Positions 56,646 through 64,000 of a stretch of DNA of 64,000 bases are shown here, piece after piece (position 1 is the stretch's first letter; the number at the start of each line of letters is the position of its first letter). This DNA is from Chryseobacterium joostei (GTDB lineage Bacteria > Bacteroidota > Bacteroidia > Flavobacteriales > Weeksellaceae). The stretch is from NCBI RefSeq assembly GCF_003815775.1, contig NZ_CP033926.1:558001-622000 (forward strand), in the 5' to 3' direction. A model generated the notes under the pieces. It had not been told where the DNA came from. It saw nothing but the letters and a program-made list of their open reading frames with translations, and searched no databases. The position numbers and the translations under genes are program-made.

Positions 56646-57788
56646 ATGTCATTTGAGTCTTTAGGATTATCACACAATATTATTCGTTCTGTTAACAAAT
56701 TAGGTTATTTAAAGCCATTTCCAATTCAGGAGCAGGCAGTCCCTGTTATTTTACAAGGGAAAGATCTGATGGGGATTGCGCAAACAGGTTCCGGAAAAAC
56801 GGCTTGTTTTGTGATGCCTATTTTAGAAAAATTACAGAATTCGGAGGCTAAAAAAGGTCGTAATGTTCAGGTTTTAATATTGGTTCCTACCCGTGAATTA
56901 GCAATTCAGATTGATGAAGTTTTTAGAGCTTTCACAGAAAATTTGAAACGTGAAATCCGTACAATGGCAGTTTATGGTGGTGTTTCTATCAATCCACAGA
57001 TGAAAGGAATGTTTGGGGTGGAAGTTCTTATAGCAACTCCGGGCCGTTTATTAGACTTAATTGATCATAATGCATTAAGTATTTCGGAAATTCAGCATTT
57101 GGTGATTGATGAAGCAGATAAAATGTTTCAGCTAGGTTTTGGCGAAGAAATGAATAAACTTTTCGCTATGATGCCTGTGGTGAAGCAAACCACTTTATTT
57201 TCAGCGACTTTAAATGATAAGGTTTCTGAAATGAAGGAGCGTTTATCCATTAATCCTACAATTATTGAAATTAAAAAAGAGGAAGTTGAAATTGATAATA
57301 TCGAGCAATTGGCATATCATGTTTCTCCAGAAAATAAAGGTCCTTTCCTACGATATTTAATTAAAGAAAAGAAGGTTGAAAAAGCCTTGATTTTTGTTTC
57401 CTCTACAAGATCAGCAGATAATTTGGTTGAGAAACTTAAAAAGAATAAAATTAAGGCAGTGGCTATTCACAGTCAGAAATCACAAGGTGCCCGTAGAAAT
57501 AATTTAGAAGAATTTAAAGTAAATGGAGCCCAGATTCTAGTTGCTACAGACTTAATTGGCCGTGGAATTCATATCGAGTCTTTGCCTTGCGTTATTAATT
57601 ACGAATTACCGCGTTCGCCTTTAGATTATATTCACCGTATTGGTAGAACAGGACGTGCCAATGAAAAAGGAACTGCTATTAATATTCTGACGGATGATGA
57701 ATTACAGCATTTTAGAGTGATTCAGAAGAAAATGGGTAAAAAAGTACCTTTACAAAGAACAGAGGGTATTGATTTGCATGGGTATTAG
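56646..57788 (+). CDS. DEAD-box ATP-dependent RNA helicase
   Basis: 380 residues, the helicase core with almost no C-terminal tail. Motifs in order: Q motif (PFPIQEQAV), I (AQTGSGKT), Ia (PTRELAIQ), Ib (TPGRLLDL), II (DEAD), III (SAT), IV-V (ALIFVSSTRSADNL, VATDLIGRGIH) and VI (HRIGRTGRANEKG). Such small RhlE-like enzymes act in RNA turnover, ribosome assembly or cold adaptation; the exact role is not readable. A terminator follows. Confidence 0.94.
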   Translation: MSFESLGLSHNIIRSVNKLGYLKPFPIQEQAVPVILQGKDLMGIAQTGSGKTACFVMPILEKLQNSEAKKGRNVQVLILVPTRELAIQIDEVFRAFTENLKREIRTMAVYGGVSINPQMKGMFGVEVLIATPGRLLDLIDHNALSISEIQHLVIDEADKMFQLGFGEEMNKLFAMMPVVKQTTLFSATLNDKVSEMKERLSINPTIIEIKKEEVEIDNIEQLAYHVSPENKGPFLRYLIKEKKVEKALIFVSSTRSADNLVEKLKKNKIKAVAIHSQKSQGARRNNLEEFKVNGAQILVATDLIGRGIHIESLPCVINYELPRSPLDYIHRIGRTGRANEKGTAINILTDDELQHFRVIQKKMGKKVPLQRTEGIDLHGY

Positions 57789-57807
57789 TCCATCAATTAA
57801 AATAATA

Positions 57808-57840
57808 AGAGCTTCAATTCTAGAGAATTGGAGCTTTTTT
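57808..57840 (+). terminator. Terminator of the helicase gene
   Basis: AGCTTCAATTC (57810-57820) pairs with GAATTGGAGCT (57825-57835) with one wobble, followed by T residues. Confidence 0.85.
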
Positions 57841-57992
57841 ATTCGGTGAAGATTTTTTCTGTTGTACAATTAACGCATTCTTCATTTTAATTTCTTGAAT
57901 TTTTGATAAATTTACACAGATTACGATAAAAAAATGCCCATACCTGAATTTATCAGAGAAATCGATAATATAAAAATTAAAACATTGAATAA

Positions 57993-58529
57993 ATGAATGA
58001 TTTAGAGAAAAAGAAATTCCCGATAGGAGAGTTTGAAGTTCCGGAAAATATTTGTGACATAACTTTGGATACCTATATCAAGGTTATTAAGGACTTTCCC
58101 GGAAGGCTGAAGAATCTTATTGAGCATTTTACAGATGAGCAATTGGATACCCCTTACAGAGAGGGGGGCTGGACAGTAAGACAGGTTGTCAACCACCTTT
58201 CAGACAGTCATATGAACAGTTTTATTCGTTTTAAACTTGCATTAACGGAAGATAATCCAACGATAAAGCCCTATGATGAAGCAAAATGGGCAGAGCTTCA
58301 GGACAGCTTTCATATGCCTATAAAACCGGCCATGAGAATATTAAAAGGAACTCACCAACGATGGACAGTACTTCTTAAGAGTCTTACCAACAAACAATTT
58401 GAGAGAACCTTTCATCATCCTGAGCATCATAAAAACTACGATCTTAGGGAAAGTCTTGCCATGTACGTTTGGCATTGTGACCATCATTTTGCACATATTG
58501 AAAATCTGAAGAAAGAAAAAGGTTGGTAA
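57993..58529 (+). CDS. YfiT/BstA-type bacillithiol transferase-like protein (DinB superfamily)
   Basis: 178 residues. The metal histidines lie in VRQVVNHLSDSHMNSFIRF and in the C-terminal YVWHCDHHFAHIENL, with the family end IENLKKEKGW. It starts with FPIGEFEVPENI, as YfiT proteins do. Relatives conjugate bacillithiol to electrophiles. It opens a four-gene run with DUF1569, ytxJ and a Crp/Fnr gene, all overlapping by a few bases, which supports a thiol-redox or detoxification role. Confidence 0.85.
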   Translation: MNDLEKKKFPIGEFEVPENICDITLDTYIKVIKDFPGRLKNLIEHFTDEQLDTPYREGGWTVRQVVNHLSDSHMNSFIRFKLALTEDNPTIKPYDEAKWAELQDSFHMPIKPAMRILKGTHQRWTVLLKSLTNKQFERTFHHPEHHKNYDLRESLAMYVWHCDHHFAHIENLKKEKGW

Positions 58530-58984
58530 AAAAGACTCTTAATAACCCAATATACTTTGAGGAAATTATAGAAAGAATTTCCAAATTATCTGAAAACACT
58601 TCTGGAAAATGGGGAAAGATGGATGTTAGTCAGATGCTAAAGCATTGTGACCTAGTACTTCAGGTTGCTTTGAGAAAAATTGAACTTCCCCCAATTAATA
58701 TTCTTTACAAGACAATAGGAATCTTTACTAAAATGGAAATGTATGTTTTCAATAACGGAATTCCTAGAAACATGCCTACTTTTCAAAAACTAATCATTAA
58801 TTTTGAGTGTGATTTTGATGAATCAAAAACCAATCTACTGAAAACACTGGAGGAATTTCGGATAGCCTGTGAAAACAAAAAGCTGCCGGACAGCCACAGA
58901 TTATTCGGGAATATGACTGAAAAAGACTGGGAATTTTTAGAATATAAGCATCTTAATCATCATTTAAAACAATTTAATGTATGA
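58523..58984 (+). CDS. DUF1569 (DinB-like) protein
   Basis: 153 residues, start TTG at 58523 overlapping the previous stop. The helical bundle carries MDVSQMLKHCDLVLQVAL and the C-terminal EYKHLNHHLKQFNV, whose histidines fit the DUF1569 group of the DinB superfamily. It overlaps ytxJ by 4 nt. Its role is unknown, perhaps another thiol-dependent enzyme of the same operon. Confidence 0.75.
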   Translation: MVKKTLNNPIYFEEIIERISKLSENTSGKWGKMDVSQMLKHCDLVLQVALRKIELPPINILYKTIGIFTKMEMYVFNNGIPRNMPTFQKLIINFECDFDESKTNLLKTLEEFRIACENKKLPDSHRLFGNMTEKDWEFLEYKHLNHHLKQFNV

Positions 58985-59358
58985 GTTTTTTTGATAAAAT
59001 ATTCGGTGGAAAAAGTGAAACACCTGATCAAAAATCTTTCTGGAAAAAGATAGATTCTGAAGAAGATCTGGCACAAGCCATTGAACATTCTTACCAACAT
59101 AAAATAGCTATTTTCAAACATTCAACGAGCTGCTTTATCAGTAAAACCGTTTTGAGAAACTTTGAAATGGAGGTTGAACACTCTGACCAAAAAATAGAAT
59201 TGTATTATTTGGATTTGTTGGCTCACAGGGCTATTTCAAATAAAATTGCAGCAGATTTTGGGATAAGACATGAAAGTCCCCAACTTATTGTCATAGAGGA
59301 TGGAAAACCCGTCACCAGTGCTTCGCATGAAGATATTTCTTTAAGCCAGATTCTATAA
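58981..59358 (+). CDS. ytxJ: Bacillithiol-type monothiol bacilliredoxin YtxJ
   Basis: 125 residues of thioredoxin fold. The active site KHSTSCFISKTVLRNFE has one cysteine in the TSCxIS context that marks YtxJ. The cis-Pro region is GIRHESPQLIVIEDGKPV, and the end is ASHEDISLSQIL. It is thought to reduce bacillithiol mixed disulfides on proteins. Its ATG overlaps the upstream stop (ATGA), and its own stop overlaps the regulator gene start. Confidence 0.85.
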   Translation: MSFFDKIFGGKSETPDQKSFWKKIDSEEDLAQAIEHSYQHKIAIFKHSTSCFISKTVLRNFEMEVEHSDQKIELYYLDLLAHRAISNKIAADFGIRHESPQLIVIEDGKPVTSASHEDISLSQIL

Positions 59359-59954
59359 TGAAGAATATTAATAACTATTTAGCCAAAGTCTTAAATGTTC
59401 CCCTTCAAAATGTGAACACCTGCAGTCTGCACTATGAAGTAAAGAAGATTCCTAAAAATCAATTTCTTCTTCAGTATGGCGAAATATGCAGGCATATATT
59501 CTTTGTAGAAAAGGGCCTTTTGAAAATGTATTCCATTGATAAAAACGGAAAAGAACACATTATACAATTTGCTCCTGAAAGCTGGCTGATTTCTGACCGA
59601 AGCAGTCTTTATTTTAATGAAAAATCCAACTACTATATTGAAGCTGTGGAGGATTCAGAAATATTGCTTCTGCATCCTGATTTCTTCAACAAGCTGGTAG
59701 AGCAATTTCCAAACAGTATAGAAAGAAGTGATTTTCTTCTTCAGAAACACATCAGAAGCCTTCAGAACAGAATCAATTCTCTTTTAGGCGAGACTGCAGA
59801 AGAAAGATATATGAAGTTCATTAAAATGTATCCGGATTTACTTCTTAGGGTTCCTCAATGGATGATTGCTTCTTATTTGGGCATTACTCCCGAGAGTTTA
59901 AGCCGTGTAAGAAAGGAATTGGCAAGAAAGAATTTCATTCCGGATAATAAATAG
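59358..59954 (+). CDS. Crp/Fnr family transcriptional regulator
   Basis: 198 residues. A cyclic-nucleotide-binding-like jelly roll (about 20-125, with FVEKGLLKMYSIDKNGKEHI) is followed by a long helix and a winged helix (MIASYLGITPESLSRVRKEL). No Fnr-type cysteine cluster is seen. It is translationally coupled to ytxJ (1-bp overlap), so it may regulate or report on this thiol operon. The ligand is unknown. Confidence 0.88.
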   Translation: MKNINNYLAKVLNVPLQNVNTCSLHYEVKKIPKNQFLLQYGEICRHIFFVEKGLLKMYSIDKNGKEHIIQFAPESWLISDRSSLYFNEKSNYYIEAVEDSEILLLHPDFFNKLVEQFPNSIERSDFLLQKHIRSLQNRINSLLGETAEERYMKFIKMYPDLLLRVPQWMIASYLGITPESLSRVRKELARKNFIPDNK

Positions 59955-59957
59955 GGA

Positions 59958-61370
59958 TTAGATCCTTTTGGCAAGATTTCCTACCTGTCTGAGCTTTGCC
60001 TGTGTTTCTTCTGACCACGGAAGTCCGATACAAAGCCTCATACAGTTTTCAAACTGCTCCTGAAAGGTAAACATTCTTCCGGGAGCAATACTTATATTCT
60101 GTTTGATCGATAAATCATAGAGTTCGGTAGTTCGTATCTTTTTATCAAATTCTACCCATAGAGATAATCCTCCTTGCGGACGACTGGTTTTTGTTCCTTC
60201 TGGAAAGTATTCAGCGATGGTCTGCACATAGTTTTGATAGTTGCTTTGCAGGGTTTTTCGAAGCTGTTGAAGATGCTTTTCATATCTGCCTGATTTTAGA
60301 AAATTAGCCACAGCTTCATTGACAATGGAAATAGAGGATGTAGAATGCAATAGTTTGAGTTTTAAAATCTTATCCTTGTATTTTCCGGGAGCAATCCAGC
60401 CCACACGATATCCGGGAGCTAATGTTTTTGAAATAGAGCTGCAATACAGCACACTTCCATCCTTATCAAATGATTTACAGCACTTGGGACGAGTGGAACC
60501 AAAGTAAAGGTCACCATATACGTCATCTTCAATCAGAGGAATATTATTTTCTGACAAAATTCTTACAACTTCTTTCTTATTTTCATCCGGCATGCAGCTT
60601 CCTAAAGGGGAATTAAAATTAGGAATTAAAAGGCACAGGTCAATCTTGGGCATTAATTTCTTTAATACATCTATTTCTATTCCGGTGGTGGGATGGGTAG
60701 GAAGTTCCAGTACCTTTAATCCTAATCCATTCGCAAGCTGTAATATTCCCGGATAACAGGGGCTTTCAATGGCAATGGTATCTCCAGGTTTTCCAAGAGC
60801 CATCAGACAGAAAGACAGTGCATTCATGCCGCCGTTGGTGGTAATGAGATCATTTTCATTAAGGTTTCCACCCCATTGTAATGAGCGTACAGCAATCATT
60901 CTTCTTAGTTTCAGGTTTCCCTGAAGTTCTTCATATTCTGTTCCGCCATCTTTTAGCTCTCTTATGGCATGTACAATCTCCTTTTTCAGTTTGGCCTGTG
61001 GCAGGAGATCTCCGGATGGAATTCCGATGGAAAAAAAAGTAATGTCCTTCTTTCCCATATTTTCGTATACTCTACTGATGAGTTCATCAGGCTCGTCATT
61101 GTTTGCCATTAAAGATGGACGACTAACCGCAGATAAAGGAAGTTTTAAAGACAATAATTGGCTCACAAAGTAACCGGATTGTGGCTTTGATTCTACGAGA
61201 GACTGAGACTCAAGTTCAAGAAAAACCCGTTTTGCTGTATTCATGCTTACCTGATGCTCACTACAAAGCATTCTTACTGACGGAAGCTTGTCTCCTGCTT
61301 TTAAAACACCACTTTTGATTTGTGCAGCAATGCCATCTGCTATTTCTGTATATAAAAATTCCTTACTCAT
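59958..61370 (-). CDS. MocR-type transcriptional regulator (GntR wHTH plus aminotransferase-like domain)
   Basis: 470 residues from the ATG at 61370 (a start at 61394 would add eight residues). Residues 1-70 are a GntR winged helix (LKAGDKLPSVRMLCSEHQVS). The rest is a fold-type I aminotransferase domain with the PLP lysine in CSSISKTLAPGYRVGW and FNSPLGSCMPDENK. MocR proteins use PLP to sense an amine or vitamin and usually control a divergent gene. Here that is the EamA transporter 97 bp away. Confidence 0.92.
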   Translation of the reverse strand: MSKEFLYTEIADGIAAQIKSGVLKAGDKLPSVRMLCSEHQVSMNTAKRVFLELESQSLVESKPQSGYFVSQLLSLKLPLSAVSRPSLMANNDEPDELISRVYENMGKKDITFFSIGIPSGDLLPQAKLKKEIVHAIRELKDGGTEYEELQGNLKLRRMIAVRSLQWGGNLNENDLITTNGGMNALSFCLMALGKPGDTIAIESPCYPGILQLANGLGLKVLELPTHPTTGIEIDVLKKLMPKIDLCLLIPNFNSPLGSCMPDENKKEVVRILSENNIPLIEDDVYGDLYFGSTRPKCCKSFDKDGSVLYCSSISKTLAPGYRVGWIAPGKYKDKILKLKLLHSTSSISIVNEAVANFLKSGRYEKHLQQLRKTLQSNYQNYVQTIAEYFPEGTKTSRPQGGLSLWVEFDKKIRTTELYDLSIKQNISIAPGRMFTFQEQFENCMRLCIGLPWSEETQAKLRQVGNLAKRI

Positions 61371-61466
61371 TTTTCTTAAACTGTGCTCATACAAATATAC
61401 AAAACTGATACTGTGTTTATCAAATTATCCTCTCTAATTTTGACCCATAATTGAAAACTTGTTAAA

Positions 61467-62351
61467 ATGATGACAGATACAATTTCAAAAGACCAGGCTG
61501 TAAGCGGTTGGATCAATGGTTTCATAGGCGTATTACTTTTTAGTGGCTCGATGCCTGCTACCAAGCTTGCCGTAATAGAAATGGACCCTATATTTGTGAC
61601 TATTGCCCGTGCTGTGATAGCCGGAGTATTGGCTCTTTCTGTTTTGTTGATTTATAAAGAAAAACGTCCTGCCAAAAATCAGATATTTTCTTTAGTATTG
61701 GTAGCTATAGGATGTGTGATTGGTTTTCCTTTGCTTTCTTCATTGGCATTGCAGTACCTTACTTCTGCCCATTCTATTGTGTTTTTAGGAATGTTGCCAT
61801 TGGCTACGGCTATTTTTGGAGTTTTTCGTGGAGGAGAGAGACCACATCCGATATTCTGGTTATTTTCAATAATTGGTAGTCTTCTGGTGATTGGATATGC
61901 ATTTTCTCAAGGAATTTCAGCTTCTCCCGTTGGAGATATTCTTATGCTTTTGGCTGTAATTTTATGTGGATTGGGGTATGCAGAAGGGGCAAAACTTTCT
62001 AAAACGCTTGGTGGATGGCAGGTTATTTCATGGGCCTTGGTTTTATCTTTACCTATCATGCTTCCGCTATTTTTCATCTATTTTCCATCAAATCTTGAAG
62101 CGGTAAGCTTTAAAGGCTGGTTTGGTCTTGGCTACATTTCCTTATTCAGTATGTTTATTGGATTTATTTTTTGGTATAAAGGATTAGCTCAGGGAGGAAT
62201 TACCACGGTAGGGCAGCTTCAATTATTGCAACCTTTTTTCGGACTTGCTCTGGCTGCATATCTTCTTCATGAGCAGGTAAGCATAGGAATGTTGGGCGTA
62301 ACGATTGGTGTTATTCTTTGTGTTGCAGGCACTAAAAAGTTTGCAAAGTGA
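61467..62351 (+). CDS. EamA family (DMT superfamily) transporter
   Basis: 294 residues with ten hydrophobic segments arranged as two five-helix EamA repeats (first ending near YAFSQG, second starting GDILMLLAVILCGLGYAEG). It is an inner-membrane exporter-type permease, probably for an amino acid or metabolite. Divergent from the MocR regulator, which is its likely controller. Confidence 0.9.
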   Translation: MMTDTISKDQAVSGWINGFIGVLLFSGSMPATKLAVIEMDPIFVTIARAVIAGVLALSVLLIYKEKRPAKNQIFSLVLVAIGCVIGFPLLSSLALQYLTSAHSIVFLGMLPLATAIFGVFRGGERPHPIFWLFSIIGSLLVIGYAFSQGISASPVGDILMLLAVILCGLGYAEGAKLSKTLGGWQVISWALVLSLPIMLPLFFIYFPSNLEAVSFKGWFGLGYISLFSMFIGFIFWYKGLAQGGITTVGQLQLLQPFFGLALAAYLLHEQVSIGMLGVTIGVILCVAGTKKFAK

Positions 62352-62441
62352 TCACTTCTTTACTTCATAATTCAATGATAACAGGTAGATTCTTTCTAGT
62401 TGGACCAGAAAGAATCTGCCTAAAATATTTAATATAGGCCC

Positions 62442-63230
62442 TTAGCCTTTATTAATTCTAGGTTTAGCTTTCATAACAGCAAAGTAAGAAGTTGTAAAGG
62501 CAGAAAGACTTTGATAGCCTACTTTATAAGCAATTTCACTCAAGTTGTACTGTTGGGTGTCTATCAGTTCAATGCTTTTTAAAATTCTTGTCAGTTGAAG
62601 ATATTTTTGGAGGGTAATTCCTGTTTCACTTTTAAAAATACGCTGCAGGGTTCTTACTGACATTGTTGCCTTTTCAGCCAGTGAATCTATATCCAGATTA
62701 TACTTAAAGTTGGTATTAATATCATTACAAACAGGAATAAGCCGTGCATCTCCTGGAACAGGAATTTCGAGCCCACTGCTTTCCTTATAGAAATTGGGAA
62801 GACTTCTTAAGATGGCCTTAAAAAAAATATCCTGCTCTTCATTCTTTTCTAATGACTGATTCCATTTTGAAGCATAAAATAGCATTTCCTTCAAGACAGG
62901 AGGAGCTGCAAAAACCTGAACATTCTGATAAAAATCTTCATCAAAGAAAGATTTGAATAAAAATACCATTAGATTGACAGTTTTTGCTTCTGAGGTAATT
63001 TTATGTGCTTTTCCGGACGGAACCCAAATCACATGATGCTGAGGAACAAGATAAATCTTCTGATCAATATGAAAATACTGATAGCCATCCTCTACAAAGG
63101 TAAGCTGGGCACGATTGTGAATATGTTCGTAGTCATCATGTTTCCAGTCTTTTTCGCACCATACATAAGCTTCCTTTTCGATGGTATCTACAAATTGGCT
63201 TTCCGTTTTTTCAATCAGTCCACATTTCAT
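62442..63230 (-). CDS. AraC family transcriptional regulator
   Basis: 262 residues. The N-terminal cupin-like sensor domain contains DYEHIHNRAQLTFVEDGYQY and PSGKAHKI. The C-terminal AraC domain has two helix-turn-helix units (LAEKATMSVRTLQRIFKSET and NLSEIAYKVGYQSLSAFTTS). It is divergent from the flavodoxin-like gene, which it probably controls. It may answer to an electrophile or quinone signal; that is inference. Confidence 0.9.
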   Translation of the reverse strand: MKCGLIEKTESQFVDTIEKEAYVWCEKDWKHDDYEHIHNRAQLTFVEDGYQYFHIDQKIYLVPQHHVIWVPSGKAHKITSEAKTVNLMVFLFKSFFDEDFYQNVQVFAAPPVLKEMLFYASKWNQSLEKNEEQDIFFKAILRSLPNFYKESSGLEIPVPGDARLIPVCNDINTNFKYNLDIDSLAEKATMSVRTLQRIFKSETGITLQKYLQLTRILKSIELIDTQQYNLSEIAYKVGYQSLSAFTTSYFAVMKAKPRINKG

Positions 63231-63280
63231 ACTGTCGTTTTGTATCTATTTTTTGGCAAATTTAATAAAAACGCCAATAC

Positions 63281-63288
63281 TAATTTTG
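63281..63288 (+). promoter_or_regulatory. TAnnTTTG promoter element of the flavodoxin-like gene
   Basis: TAATTTTG lies 26 bp before the ATG at 63315 in the divergent region shared with the AraC gene. A TTTTTGG stretch lies about 25 bp upstream. Confidence 0.4.
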
Positions 63289-63314
63289 TATTATTAATTT
63301 ATATCCTATTCAGA

Positions 63315-64000
63315 ATGAAAAAACTATGTTCTTTTTTTATTTTAACTTTACTATTAAGCACCACCTACATTATGGCACAGAATAAAGCTAAAGTACTCGT
63401 ACTTATCCATTCAGATAATGGCGGAACCTATGAATTGGCTAAAGAAATCGCCAAAGGAATTGAAATCGAAAATAATGCTGTTTCATCCATTAAATTAGTT
63501 AAGGCATCACAAAATCCAAGTCTAAAAGGACTTCCGGTAGCAACAGTGGATGAACTTACCAATTATGACGGAATAGCCTTTGGTTCTCCGGTTTATTTCG
63601 GGAATATAAGCACTGGAATGAGTGAATTTTTATCTAAAACGGTACAAATCTGGACCAGCCATGGGCTAGAGGGAGTTCCTGCAACGGTATTTATGTCAGC
63701 AGGAAGCGGAGCAGGAAAAGAACTTGCCCTTCAGTCTTTCTGGAACAGTCTTGCAGTACACGGAATGGTTTTGGTATCCAACGGAATTCGTGGTACTGAA
63801 GAGCTTAATAAAGCAATTCCACAAGGAAATAGTGTTTTGGGAATTACAAGCATGGCTTCTCTAAAGGATGTTGAACGTCCTACAAAAGGAGAGCGTCATT
63901 TGGCAGAGCTTCAAGGAAAAAACTTTGCAAAGGTAGCTTTAGCCCTGAAAGACACGCGTTCTAAAAAGAATACACCCATCGTGGAAAATCATCAGAATTT
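63315..64000 (+). CDS. Exported WrbA-like flavodoxin-fold NAD(P)H:quinone oxidoreductase (3' end outside window)
   Basis: 228 residues are visible and the frame is still open at 64000. An N-terminal signal-like segment (FFILTLLLSTTYIMAQ) precedes the flavodoxin fold. The FMN phosphate loop reads LIHSDNGGTYELAKEIAKG, and FGSPVYFGNISTGMSEF, VFMSAGSGAGKEL and GMVLVSNGIR match WrbA-type quinone reductases. A signal peptide is unusual for this family and implies an exported form; it could also be a membrane anchor. Divergent from an AraC regulator. Confidence 0.82.
   Translation, partial: MKKLCSFFILTLLLSTTYIMAQNKAKVLVLIHSDNGGTYELAKEIAKGIEIENNAVSSIKLVKASQNPSLKGLPVATVDELTNYDGIAFGSPVYFGNISTGMSEFLSKTVQIWTSHGLEGVPATVFMSAGSGAGKELALQSFWNSLAVHGMVLVSNGIRGTEELNKAIPQGNSVLGITSMASLKDVERPTKGERHLAELQGKNFAKVALALKDTRSKKNTPIVENHQN

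Noticed and set aside
57934-57996. 20-codon frame overlapping the start of the YfiT-like gene, a possible leader peptide
   Set aside because: It overlaps the start codon in an ATGA arrangement but has no regulatory codons, attenuator or terminator hairpin behind it; too little evidence.
1-64000. CRISPR arrays, tRNA or rRNA genes, intact insertion sequences
   Set aside because: No regularly spaced repeats, cloverleaf sequences or transposase genes were found on either strand by reading.

Overview
The window looks like a chromosomal segment from a flavobacterium of the family Weeksellaceae, probably Chryseobacterium or a close relative. The evidence is the low GC content, several secreted proteins with type IX secretion (T9SS) C-terminal sorting domains, TAnnTTTG-type promoter elements with little sign of Shine-Dalgarno sequences, a short LeuA in a leuACDB run, and a YfiT/YtxJ pair of the bacillithiol type. 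No tRNA, rRNA, CRISPR array or intact insertion sequence was seen.

Bases 1-7334 form a defence-type island that is visibly richer in A+T than the rest. It starts with the C-terminal part of a very large protein, perhaps a STAND/Avs-like NTPase. A class II Fic enzyme follows behind its own palindrome-bearing promoter, then two reverse transcriptases in tandem that fit a DRT type 3 system (Drt3a and Drt3b). The second RT is split by a frameshift at an A6 tract. Directly after it lies a compact structured RNA candidate (7193-7334). It has a closing stem, a GCAA-tetraloop hairpin, further hairpins, an unpaired CACACACA stretch and a strong terminator. This RNA is the most interesting item of the window.

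Bases 7665-12345 hold an array of orphan Rhs tips. Three copies of the [19 protein letters not shown] core end are each followed by a different C-terminal (toxin-like) domain and a small immunity-like gene. Most are broken by stops or frameshifts, and a 54-bp near-identical direct repeat brackets the last two modules.

From 12834 on the content is core-like: two T9SS M28 peptidases; the translation cluster thrS-infC-(alpha/beta hydrolase)-rpmI-rplT, with a probable AUA start for infC; a DUF4932 protein and an M19 dipeptidase; leuACDB; small envelope proteins; a TNT-like lipoprotein; two large reprolysin-like T9SS proteases; DinB and acyl-CoA dehydrogenase; a secreted endonuclease I; a satD/DUF3307 pair behind an array of TATAAG half-sites; purC and purF; and a glycerophosphodiesterase.

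Bases 47173-50843 carry four paralogous outer-membrane beta-barrel genes. Each has its own terminator and a sigma-54-type (-24/-12) promoter. A fifth sigma-54-type site faces no gene but is followed by about 180 noncoding bases and a terminator, so it may drive a small RNA.

The right end holds an S74-type trimeric adhesin/tail-fibre-like protein, aroB, an RluB-type pseudouridine synthase, pncA, a DEAD-box helicase, a bacillithiol-type operon (yfiT, DUF1569, ytxJ, Crp/Fnr), a MocR regulator divergent from an EamA transporter, and an AraC regulator divergent from a flavodoxin-like quinone reductase cut by the window edge.
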